Below are positions 10,291 through 20,351 of a stretch of DNA of 64,000 bases, in pieces (the first letter of the stretch is position 1; each line of letters begins with the position of its first letter). Both the position numbers and the translations under genes were made by a program. The notes beneath the pieces were generated by a model that ran no database searches, was not told the origin of the DNA, and saw only the letters and a list, made by a program, of their open reading frames with translations. Source of the stretch: Neostapfia colusana (lineage: Eukaryota; Streptophyta; Magnoliopsida; Poales; Poaceae); the NCBI GenBank assembly GCA_030760725.1, contig JASWHV010000001.1, forward strand, positions 72,871,683-72,935,682. The letters run 5' to 3'.

Positions 10291-11265
10291 ACCACCATCT
10301 CATTCTACCACATCCACGAACCAAGCTTGCCTAGATCTCCCCCGATTCTATGCTCATTATCATCATCAAGTTCTCATTATCATTATTCATATGAGTGCAG
10401 TAGCTAGACATGTTCTATCTCTGCTTCCCGTAACCCGTAAGCTAAGCAAAGCAAAAAGAAAAAACGACCATGCCCGACTCATAAACTTTCCCGGCAACAA
10501 GGATGGTTAACAAAACTAGTAAACTCCTATAAAAGGGTGTCCCATAAGGTTGACTCAAGCATACATGTATTCGCAAACAAAACAGTTTCCAAAACATGGG
10601 ATCAATATGGTCAAGGGGCACTTGCCTTGCTCCTGTGGCTCTTGTTGCTCACGTGTCTCGAAGTCTCGGTGCTGTAGTTCTTCGTAGATGGCTCCCTGAG
10701 CTTGTCCTTATACTCACGACCACGCACATACAAAATTATAGCAATCAAACATCATGCACAAACTTTACTCAAGATGCAATGGTGCAAATCCTATGATGCT
10801 GTTTTATTAGACCAGTTTGTATGTGTTCCTGCATGTTTTACTGGGCTTGCATGGGGTTTTATGGTGAACAAGGGTGTAAGGATCAAGTGTGGACGTGGTG
10901 ATGATCTTGACTCAATATCTAGATCAATTCCACCGTCAAAAACCGATCAACACATGATCTGTCCACACGAAACATCTTCTGTTCGAAGGGAACGAAGAAA
11001 ACAGATGCGAAGAAACCGCGACGGGGTCGTAAGATAGGTACGAATACCTACCTCACTTCTCTATGGTGGCGGGGCCTTCCTCCTAACAATGGCGGCAGCA
11101 ACGGCAAGGCGCGACGGCACTCTTCGGCGGGCTCACCAGTGGGGCTCACCGGCGACTGAACTGCGGCAGGGGGTTCAACTCGGCGAGTTGGGAGCTAGGG
11201 CATCCAAGTCGTCGACTCGGGAGGTGGAAAATAGGTACGTGGTTGCGGCCAGGGGTTTTGGGTTC

Positions 11266-11274
11266 TATTTATAA
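11266..11274 (-). promoter_or_regulatory. TATA box of the C LTR
   Basis: The minus strand reads CCCCTTATAAATAGAACC around this site. Equivalent CCCTTATAAATA boxes stand in the LTRs of B (18539), G 5' (23591) and G 3' (50874). It lies about 190 bp downstream of the end of the tandem array. Confidence 0.7.
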
Positions 11275-11460
11275 GGGGATCAGAAAGAGTCCTACTCCAA
11301 TTGGAGTTCAAATAAGAGTCCTATTCAATTTGGTTTGGATCTTAACAAACTTATCTCTAATTGATTTGGTGCGGCAGCAATCGTGGGGGAATTCGGGTTG
11401 GTATCCTCCGTACCGGGTACTCCCGCACACAAGAAGAAAAAAACGCCTAAGGACCTCGCA

Positions 11461-12230
11461 TCTCCGCAGTGGTGAGCTCCGGAGACGCCATGTGTCCAGC
11501 GGGGGCCGGTCCTTGCTTCTCCACAGAGGCGAGCTCCGGACCTGCCACGTGTCCAGCGGGGCGGGGCCTCCCTTTTCCTCAGAGGCAAGCTCCGCGTGCA
11601 CCACGTGTCTAGTGGGGCGGGGCCTCCCCTCTATACCGAGGCGAGCTCCGGTGGTGACACGTGTCCAATAGCGTTGGACCTCCCTTCTCCTCGGAGGTGC
11701 GCTGCGAGGACGACACGTGTCCAGCAGTGTCGGACCTCCTTTATCCTCGGAGGTGAGCTCCGAGGACGACACGTGTCCAGCGGTGTCGGTCCTCCCTTCT
11801 CCTCAAAGGTGAGCTCCGAGGACGACACGTACCAGCGGGGCCGGACCTCTCAGAGGCGAGCTCCAAGGGTGACACGTGTCCAGCGGGCCGGACCTCTCGG
11901 AGGCGAGCTCCGAGAATGACACGTGTCCAGCGGGGTCGGGCCTCATCCCTTCCGCAGGGGTGATCTCTGAGAGCGACACGTGTCCCGCGGGGCTAGGCCT
12001 CGCTTCTCTGTAGAGACTAGCTCTGAAGTCAACACGTGTCCCGCGGGGCTGAGCCTCGCTTCTCCGCAGAGACTAGCTCCGAAGGCGACATGTGTCCAGC
12101 GGGGCTGGACCTTGCCCCTTCCTCAGAGGCGAGCTCCAAGCCTGCCACATGGCCAGCAGTGCCGGATCTCACCCACTCCGCAGGGATGAGCTCCGAAGGC
12201 GCCACATGGCCAGCGGGCCGCGGGAAGTGT
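11461..12230 (-). repeat. Tandem array of about 14 units of ~56 bp, each centred on a G-box-like motif
   Basis: The units read GAGCTCCGAGGACG-ACACGTGTCC-AGCGGGGC-GGACCTC..., 47-57 bp each. CACGTG is exact in nine units. The 10-bp palindrome GACACGTGTC is exact in six. The two units at the 12230 end carry CACATG and the unit at 11461 carries CATGTG. The array occupies U3 between the LTR start and the TATA box. CACGTG (G-box) and ACGTGTC (ABRE) are known binding cores for plant bZIP and bHLH factors. An enhancer role is inferred. Open frames of over 100 codons inside it are a by-product of unit length and are not genes. Confidence 0.88.
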
Positions 12231-12366
12231 CAACAACGCTCCTCGGCGAATTGGAATTGGCTCTTTTCAGCTATCTTTCTCCCATTTTTATGATTTTTTT
12301 CCCATTTCTATTTCTTTTATAATGTTTCTATATGCAATGCATGAATATGAAATTGAGGGTGTTACA

Positions 12367-13060
12367 CGTAGTTGGGATAAGAGCTTGCCATATGCTGAAT
12401 TCTCGTACAACAACAACTACCAAGCCAGATTGAAGATGTGACCCTTCGAAGCATTGTATGGTTGACAGTGTAGAACACCGCTGTTCTGGAATGAGACTGG
12501 AAAAACCAAGTATTTGGACCCGAAGTGTTGCAAGATGCCGAAAAGCAAGTCCAAAAGATACATGAAAACTTGAAGGCCGCTCAGTCACGACGAAAGGGTT
12601 ATGCAGACAATAGGGGAAGAAGATTGACCTTCGAAGTTGGAGACTTCGTGTATCTTGAAGTGTCGCCTATCCAAGGCCAACGACGGTTTAATGTCAAAGG
12701 CAAGTTAGCACTTCTCTACATCGGGCCATTCAAGATTTTGGGCAAGTGATGAGAGGTAGCCTATCAACTAGAGCTGCCAATGCACCTCTCCGACGTGCAC
12801 GACGTGTTTCACGTATCCCAACTCAAGAAATGCCTAAGAGTACCAGAATAACAAGTACTGATGGATGAGCTAGAGCTTCAATAGGATCTGATCTACACGG
12901 AACACCCCGTCAAAATCTTGGACATGAAGGAGAGGGTCACGAGAAACAAAGTGATCCGTTGGTGCAAGGTACAATGGAGCCATCACACGGAAGTCAAAAT
13001 TACATGGGAACGTGAGAAAGATCTCAAGGCAGAATTCCCCCACCTCTTCTTCACTCTATC
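12367..13060 (+). pseudogene. pol: B pol fragment: integrase C-terminus and chromodomain
   Basis: Starts at LPYAEFSYNN in the integrase and has a stop just after YQARLKM. A 74-codon open part (12525-12749) contains KGYADNRGRRLTFEVGDFVYL, the integrase GPF/Y-type region. Further stops (near 12748, 12850 and 12880) interrupt LSDVHDVFHVSQLKKC and the linker. The chromodomain core HPVKILDMKERVTRN...CKVQWSHH...TWERE is readable at about 12900-13030. Chromodomains are thought to steer integration through chromatin marks. The frame has no stop before the LTR, which is a decay feature. Confidence 0.88.
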
Positions 13061-13061
13061 G

Positions 13062-13099
13062 AATCTCGAGGGCGAGATTCATTTTAAGGGGGGTAGGTT
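13062..13099 (+). promoter_or_regulatory. Polypurine tract with adjacent hairpin (B)
   Basis: AATCTCG (13062-13068), AGGG loop, CGAGATT (13073-13079), then TTTTAAGGGGGGTAGG up to the LTR start at 13100. The tract primes plus-strand DNA synthesis. The inverted repeat is shared by every tract in this window. Confidence 0.85.
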
Positions 13100-13433
13100 T
13101 GTAACACCCTCAATTTCACTACCATGCATTGCATACATTTTTCATGTAGAGAAACATTTGAAAAGAAGAAGAAATGAAGAAAGGAATATATAAGCTACTA
13201 AAATGATAAAAGGAAATAAAAATGGAAAGTAATGAAAATAAAATAACCAAATTAAGTCACCCCAAAATTTCCCCAAATTTCCCCCTTCCCCAAAAATTCC
13301 CAAATTCTTCACAATTTTTTTTATTTTCCCCAAATTCTCCAAAATTCCCCTAGGGGGAATTTCCCCCACATTTGGAGGGGGGGATTTTCCACCAAATTGG
13401 CCGCACCAAATTAGGGGATAAACCCCAATTGGG

Positions 13434-16400
13434 TGTAAAAGTCCCAAAAACGTGAATGCAAAGGAACGGATGATTGAACGTCACTGTGTTTCTGTTCATG
13501 AAAAATGGGACTTACAAAAACTTTCTTCCATGGGATGGTGCACATGAGGTGCAACCACATGGGTTCAAGCATGCCTTTGAAAGTGTTGGACCAAGGTGGA
13601 GTGAAACTCATGAGTAGTCATACATGTGTATGAGAAGGAACAAAAATAAGACCTCTTGGACTCCAAATGCTCACCTCAAAGTGCTGCCAAAGTTTTGAAC
13701 ACACATGGAACCTCACACCGTTGAAGGAGAGGAGAATTATGGTGGCAACTTTCTGGTTTGAGGGTGAGCCAAAAGGGAATGGATTATGATCATGTTGAGT
13801 TCATGTTGAATTCAAACATGTTAGGACAAGGGAACGACTTGAGTTATGTCATATAAAATGATAAACTCAAACATGAACATGTGGGAAGAGCTAAAATCTT
13901 CTTTAACTCCTGTTGAACACATGTTAACCCAGGAAAGAATTTCACTCCCAAAAAGCTAACTCATATGCACATTCTCTATGAGTAGAGGGGAGGGAAGTTT
14001 AAACCCCATTTTTGAACCCTTGCAAAGCATTCATGTTCAGATGGTCCAAAAGCATATATATGAGATGACCATTGCAGTCCTCAGGCATTGAAGAGCTTAA
14101 GTTCCAAAATGAGAGGGATTTTAAGCTCATATACCATTTGTTCAAAGCATTGTTTGAGATCACCTTCGAATTCAAATTTGAGGGGCATGGTCAAACTGAA
14201 CTTGTGAGGTTCAGCTTGGGACCAAGATTCATCAAGCATGGGCTAGGAGCAAACCAATGTTTTTCACCCAAATTCAGATGGGTCATCACCAAAGAGGACT
14301 TAAATTTCAGTTTGAATTAAATGGTTTACTTCAAGGCAAAGAAGGCCCTTTCCAAAAAGGAAATTCAAACTGTTGTTTGAAAATTTGTATTTGCAATTGC
14401 CAACTCAAAAATCAGAGGGCATATTTGGATTCCTCAGGTCCAAATTATGAGGTAGGCAAATTTTGAGGAAATGTGGAGGTACTTTGATATGTATATCAAA
14501 AGGACTTGTAAATTTCACCGAAATTTGAATTCAAATTTGAAACTGAGGCAAAAATTGGTCAAATTGCCAAATGATTTTAGGATTTGAGTACCTCATAGCT
14601 GAATTTGCAATGTGCCAAAATTTGGAGATATTTGTGAGAGTTTTGGGGGACAAGAAGAGGGGTTGACCTCACATGTCATAGGGAGGAGATTTACACCCGA
14701 AGAAAGCCTCTTCCTCTGTTCAGACCCGAGCCCGAAGCAAGCCAGCGCGAGGCGCCACCGAGGGTGCTGCCGCCACCTCCTGCTCGAGCTGCCCCCCACC
14801 CCCACGCGGGCGCCAGAGGCGGTTCACTCGGCGCCTATCCTTTCCACCGAGGCAAACACGAAGTTCTTCACTCGTGCTCGCGGCTTTCTCCTGCTTCCGC
14901 GCCCGAAGAGCAGCCGCCGGCGACGCCTCTGCTTCCTTTAGCTTCCCACCAGTCCGCACGCCCAGTTACTCGAGCCGTCCACACAAAAGGGGAGCGCTAG
15001 CGAGTGTACAAGATCCTCCACAGCTCGGCCCCGACATTCCTGGCTCGTGGGGCGCACAATTCAACGATCAACGCGAGGTACTGAAGCTCACCGGCAAAAA
15101 GGCAACTCGGGTCACCGCGGGCAGCTCATACCGAGGCTTTTCACGGCCGAGCAAGCACCCGCCGAGACGCGCCGGGACTTCACACTGCTCTCCCCCGAGT
15201 TTCAGCTCGAGCCGTGCAACATAGCTCGGGAATTTCAAGTTTTCCTCTCGGACGAGGAAAACCTACCCACGGGTAAGAGTTTCATAAATCGACGCTTAAT
15301 TCTCGGTTAAAGTTGTTCATTTTGCGCACACAGGAGCTAGAGAGATAGGGAACCTTTTTCCTTTGCAACTATAGCTTAGCAGTGAGTAGGGGCAGCTAAT
15401 TTCGAGTTCGTCCATCGGCGGCCATGGCGGGAACGCACGGGCGCACGGTGGCAACCGGTTTGCCGCCGTTTCCGAGCCAGGTTTAGGCCGAGCCGAGCTT
15501 GCCTGACCTCCACTGATGCTTTAGAGCAGATCCGCCAAACGTTTGGTGGGCTAGGGTGCTCGGGCCACGGCGCCGAAGTCTCACCAAGGTGTGCGCACGT
15601 CGCCGACCGGTTTCCGGTCGCCGGCAGCCCGAAAGCACCGCACCATTGAATTCCTCATAGCTGAAAACCCCCAGGCAGCGAGTACCGAGCCGGGAGACGG
15701 CCAGGAATCCGACTCCGGCGAGGGGGCGGCGCGGGAAAGGAGACGACCCGAGGAGGAAGAAGGACCGGCGGGCCCCATGTGTCAGCGACGGAGGGTTTAA
15801 ACTGCTGGTCAGCTGCGGCCACGGGATCCAGTGTGGTGAAGCGGGAAAGGTCCTGTGGCCGGTGTGGCGTGATTCCAGCAGCTGACACGTGTAGGAGGGA
15901 CCCACAGTCAAAGTTTGAACGTTTCCCGAATTAAATTGAATTCCAGATTTAGTTCAAACTTTAGAACTTCATACCTTTTGCTAGGAAGCTCCAAATTTAG
16001 TGATTCAAATTGGGTTGGATTCAGGATGAAAAACCCTCTCCAAATATGCAACCCAATTTGCATGAAAATCAATAGAAAAGTCTGGAAAATTCTTTAAAGC
16101 TTTTCAGCAAAAGAATTTTTGAGGGAGTTTGGTTCATCCAAAAATCCCCAAATTTTTGCCGAATATTCTTTAGGATATTAGGAGACTCCTGTAAAAGTTT
16201 CAGCTCATTTGGAGTTGATTTATTTAGGGTAATTCTGATTTCAAGTTTCTGTATTCAAATGAATACAGAAACATTTTCAGAGAATTTCCAAAACTTGGAA
16301 ATTCAGTTCTAGGCATTCCTTAGCTCCAAAAATCCTAGGAAAATTCAGGCATACTCTCTGAACTATGCTTGAAATTGTGGTTCACTTGAATTTGCATGAC

Positions 16401-18298
16401 AGTGCAAATTTATTCAGAATTCATTCCTTTTTGCCTAAATTCTTAGAGAATTATTCTGGGTGATCTACTCAGTGAAACATTCTGAACTTTGCTTCAGAGG
16501 ACGTTCTTGTGACAAGGAACTCACAAGAAAATTTCCAGCTCCATTGGAGCCCTGGATCAGTAGTGTTCTGTTCAACCAATTAGGTGATCACCACCCAAGT
16601 GATCAACCTCACTTCTCACTTGATGATAGTGCTTAGACAGACACCCAAACCACCAGCCCCAGTGTCATTTTAAATTCTTGAACAGAGTTCCAGTTTTAAA
16701 CTTGTCTTTAGAACTTGTTAGCAAAAGTTTTGTAATTAAACATGTATACATATTCATAACGTGTAGTGATTAAACGTGGAAAGTGAAGAAGGAGAAGTTG
16801 AGCTTGGATCAAGGACCAAGAAGGCAGGGATTGAGCTTCAAGTCATCATCAACTAACATCACATTATCTGACTTTAGTCACCTGCAAAACCAAGGCAAGC
16901 CCCGGTTTGCACTTAAGTTGTTTTTAAAGTTTTCCTTTGTTCACTACTATTGGTCAAAGTTTGTATGTGCATTAGGTCAAGGATCTTTTATACTCCACTT
17001 GCATAACCAAACATGAAACGTGAGATCAAGGGTAGAATTGTGTCATCGCTGTAGAATAAGGCCGTGCTAAATAGGCTAGGACATCCGGTAGAAGACGAGT
17101 AGTTGGAATCTACTCGCGAGCTTTGTTTCAGGATCACATAAGTGGGGTTGGAACGAGAGGCAAACTAAAGTTTACATTTCTAAAGATGAGACCGTGCAGG
17201 AGAGTTAGGTAGCGACAAGACGAGGTCTTGGTCGAGTAGCTCTGCCTGTGTCGGTCAAGGACCGAAGCGTATGCGGCCCTGGGAGCAAGTATTGAGTTGT
17301 GTACCGGATGCTTACTGATATATGGGAACCAGGAAACCGATGTACTGGGTTCACTGGATTGTAGAGGCATACCACATCGTCTCGTTAGGCCTATGAGCCC
17401 GAGACGGCGCGACCAGTTCTACAGTTCAGTGGCCTGAGAAAGGTTGCCATATATGATGTAATGAAGGACGCCAGAGTTGGGTCTTCAGAGGCGGCCGCAT
17501 GTGTCGAGTTATCCGGGTAGTGTTTGATTCGAATCACCGTCCCTCACGGTTATGAGTACCGCTTGCTCACTGTGCTGTGACGTAGTAATCAAGTTGTGTG
17601 GGAATAGTTTGCAAAGTTTTAAATGCTGTTATGCTAACTATAAATTACATGAAAACCATGTTTGAAGTAGAGATAGAGCAAACTAAAGTTATTTTCCACC
17701 TTGGGACAAGTAACATTGGAACGAAGCGTTCCTTGTTTGATTGTGGAGTTCCAATGTTGCTGGGCGCAAGGTCACTACTATTATGTCTAAAATCTGAAAG
17801 TTAAGGATAAACTCGTAGGCGAGTCTTTTCGCCAATTACAGGATTAGGTCTTAAGTTACCCTCATGTAGAGTTGCATGCTTTAGAAGAGACGGTTAAGTC
17901 TTGCTGAGCCTTTGTGCTCACTCTTGCTATATAAGTGGTTTTGCAGGTAAACTTCGACGCTATAAAGAAGGTTGTCCGGTGAGACTCGGGAACTTCTGAG
18001 TCATGTCACACTTGGAGAACCTAGCCACTGCCATCTCTTTGTGTTGCTAGCGAGAGGAGTCCGCGGGCCGGACCTCTTCTCGAGTGCTTCTTAGATATTC
18101 AACGTGAGCTGTTTATAGACTTCCGCTGTAGCTATTTTATGTAAATTATTTTTGAAGAACAACTGTAAGCTTCCGCTTTTGATTTATGTAATACAGGATT
18201 CCTTATATGTGTGCTGTTCGGTGCCGCATAACTCGGACCACCCAATGCGATCCCCGGGCGAGGCGGTACGACCCCGTGATGGAGGCCGGGTCCTCTCA
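13434..18298 (+). mobile_element. Solo LTR of a long-LTR chromovirus (4865 bp)
   Basis: Begins TGTAAAAGTCCC and ends GGGTCCTCTCA. It is flanked by TTGGG on both sides (13429-13433 and 18299-18303). No primer site, polypurine tract or protein domain was found inside, so it looks like the product of recombination between two LTRs. Parts align with the reverse complement of the H LTR: for example the stretch near 15960-16030 matches 37170-37240, both containing GAATCCAAC and CCTAGCAAAAG. The end resembles stub F. It has a GC-rich core (about 14690-15880) flanked by AT-rich sequence. Open frames in the core (such as 15047-15310 and 15483-15911) overlap on both strands, match no domain, and are not called. 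Confidence 0.82.
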
Positions 18299-18345
18299 TT
18301 GGGCCCCCTCCCCTTAGCTGCAGCCCATTAGGGGGGAACCCTAGT

Positions 18346-18530
18346 CCCCCACCTCTAGGACTCTTGGGTTAATCCTCCACCTCTAGGACTCTTGGGTTAA
18401 TCCCCCACCTCTAGGACTCTTGGGTTAATCCCTCACCCCTAGGACTCTTTGGTTAATCCCCCACCTCTAGAACTCTTTGGTTGAGTCCCCCACCTTTAGG
18501 ACTCTTCGTTCCCCACCCCTAGGACTCTCT
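18346..18530 (+). repeat. 28-bp tandem repeat upstream of the B LTR TATA box (about 7 units)
   Basis: The unit is CCCCCACCTCTAGGACTCTTGGGTTAAT with small changes. The core AGGACTCTTGGTT also occurs once to three times at the same place in the G LTRs (23520-23570, 50762-50850), so an old promoter element has been amplified in B. Confidence 0.85.
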
Positions 18531-18538
18531 TTTCCCCC

Positions 18539-18549
18539 TTATAAATATA
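18539..18549 (+). promoter_or_regulatory. TATA box of the B LTR
   Basis: CCCCCTTATAAATATAACC lies directly after the 28-bp repeat array, at the same LTR position as in C and G. Confidence 0.65.
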
Positions 18550-20313
18550 ACCATCACCCCCTAGCCGCACCCCTCACCCTTTTGGCCACGCCCTGCCAGC
18601 TGCCAAGTTGCGCCCCTTGCTGCCAAGTCGCCGAGTCCCCTCCCCCCCCACCGCCCTTGCTGGAATTTGGCCGCCGTCGAGCCCCGTCATGCCTCACCGT
18701 CGCCGGAGAAGAAGCCCCCAACGTTCTGCCATACCCGCAGCTCCATAATTCTCCATGGAAAATCCTCCGCTGCTGCCATTGCTAGGAGGGAGCCCTGCCG
18801 CAAGGGAGAAGTGAGGTAGATCTTAGTTACCCCTCTTACGACGTCGCCACTGTTTCTACGCACCCGTTTTCTTTGCCCACTTTGAGCAGAAACTTCTGTG
18901 TGTGGATAGATCATGTTTTGGTCGTTTTTTCTTTTTGCTTCGCTTAACTTACGGGATACGGGAAGCTGAAATAAACTTGTTAGCTACTGCACTCATATGA
19001 ATAAAGATGATGATAACTTGATGATGTTAATGAGCATGGAATCGGGGAGATCTAGGCAAGCTTGGTTCGTGGATGTTGCTGAATGAGATGGTGGTTTACT
19101 TGCCGTAGATCTAAGGACCGGTTCCTGCAAGCACATGCCAGGAAAACAGTGCCACCACAAGACCAAATATGGGTGCGGCTTAGCTGACTAATTAGGTGTG
19201 TTGCTAACTTGTTATGGACTGTTGGATGGCGCGGGGAATGGGAGTCGAGAAGGACTGCCCTGGGAACTGCATGACACAAGAGCGGGTCCATGGGTGGGAG
19301 AATGGAGATTCGAGCCTGCCGGTGAAACCTCAGTGGGTCCGTACATCCTAGTAGCCCCTTTGTAAAGGCTATTTTGTGATCTCTTGTCCATACACCGACG
19401 GTTGTGTACTGGTATAATGGAGGTTTTCTTTAGTCGCCGACGGGTGATGAAATCATGAACTTGTGGGTAAAGTGGTGCCACCTCTGCAGAGCGTAAAACT
19501 ATCATGATAGCCATGCTTCCGGATACAAGCACCTGGCCAACTTCCATGATTAGAGGAAAAACTTAGGATGTTTATTGGGTATGGTTATGGTATGGTCATT
19601 GGGACTTTTTTTGAGACTATTTTGAGTCATGACAATGAGTTTGGTTTCGGTTATATGAAAATGAGACGGTTATGAATAATTATGAGTATGATGTGATCTT
19701 GAGAAAGATTAATGCTGGTTGAGACATGATAGATGGTAAATTATGATGAAGGAATGTTGATGATTAATTTGGTTATGATGGGATTCAACTCACCTAGAAA
19801 TAGTTGTTGTGTTTACCATGTTTGTGAAATAAAATTTGCTTGCTGCAATGAGCCTTTTCATTGCGTACCTTGTTGTAAGCTACGTGTCATAATTTTCCCG
19901 CACTTGCTGAGTACGACATGTACTCACCCTTGCATTCCCACATATACATCAGCTACAGGAGAAGAATACTTCGAGGAACATGTGGAGTACTAGGCGTGCG
20001 CACTACCGTTTACATGCCTGTGGAGTTGAAGTTGGAGCCTTCTGTTTTAATCATTTTCCGTTGTCGTTTACAGTCTTCCGTTGCAAGAATAAGATAGACA
20101 TTCATGAGTGAGACAATGAGTCGATGTAATAAAGTACTTAAATATTATTCGTTCGTGGTTATATTCCGAATTCAGTTTGTGGAATACATGTGTATGTGTG
20201 ATGAACATCCAGGGCACACATATGCATTCACTTGGTTCATTTTTCAGAACAGGGTGTTACAAATTTGAATTCAGATTTGAACTTTTGAATTTTTGAAGTT
20301 TTTGGGTGTTACA

Positions 20314-20351
20314 ACTCTACCCCCTTTAAAAGGAATCTCGTCCTCGAGATT
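20314..20351 (-). promoter_or_regulatory. Polypurine tract with adjacent hairpin (A)
   Basis: On the minus strand AATCTCG-AGGA-CGAGATT (20334-20351) is followed by CCTTTTAAAGGGGGTAGAGT touching the LTR start at 20313. Confidence 0.85.

Larger units (their letters stand above)
6258..12366 (-). mobile_element. Element C: degenerate Ty3/gypsy chromovirus, truncated in pol by F
   Basis: On the minus strand this holds a 5' LTR (9111-12366), a primer site, an orf0 remnant, gag, and pol as far as the middle of RT, where F cuts it at 6258. Gag and pol closely match element G, so C and G belong to one family although they lie in opposite orientations. The right end joins the plus-strand pol of B at 12367, and CGTAG (12367-12371) is the expected 5-bp duplication. 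The missing 3' half should lie left of the window, beyond F. Confidence 0.88.
9111..12366 (-). repeat. 5' LTR of C (3256 bp)
   Basis: On the minus strand it begins TGTAACACCCTCAATTTCA and ends CCGGGCGTCTCA, next to the primer site. It aligns with the LTRs of B and G in its first 120 bp and in its TATA-to-end part. Between them it carries its own GC-rich tandem array (11461-12230) instead of the AT-rich 20-bp repeat of G. The TATA box is at 11266-11274. The conserved leader block with its palindrome (9879-9890) is at 9860-10290. Confidence 0.9.
12367..20261 (+). mobile_element. Element B: 3' part of a Ty3/gypsy chromovirus (pol end and 3' LTR)
   Basis: In plus orientation this holds the integrase C-terminus with chromodomain, polypurine tract, and a 3' LTR split by a solo LTR. 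Its 5' part was cut off by insertion of C at 12366/12367 and should lie left of the window. It belongs to the same family as C and G. Its right end joins the last 52 bp of the LTR of A, and AATTT (20262-20266) is the expected target duplication. Confidence 0.85.
13100..20261 (+). repeat. 3' LTR of B, split by a solo LTR
   Basis: Pieces are 13100-13433 and 18304-20261 (about 2.3 kb), each matching the G LTR in order. It begins TGTAACACCCTCAATTT and ends AGAACAGGGTGTTACA. Just upstream of its TATA box (18539-18549) it has a 28-bp tandem repeat not found in C or G. The conserved leader block lies at 19085-19540 with the palindrome CTATCATGATAG at 19499-19510. Confidence 0.88.

Noticed and set aside
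11308..11772. Open frames of 87-154 codons on both strands across the GC-rich array
   Set aside because: They follow the ~56-bp repeat period, occur on both strands, and encode only repeat-derived residues. This is tandem repeat sequence in an LTR, not protein coding.
11461..12230. CRISPR-like or satellite array
   Set aside because: Units are directly adjacent, diverged and without unique spacers, the host is eukaryotic, and the array is confined to one LTR, so it is neither CRISPR nor a centromeric satellite.
14764..15911. GC-rich overlapping open frames as a possible host gene or exon
   Set aside because: Open frames occur on both strands in several phases without domain or splice-consistent structure, and the segment sits inside a solo LTR bounded by TTGGG duplications.
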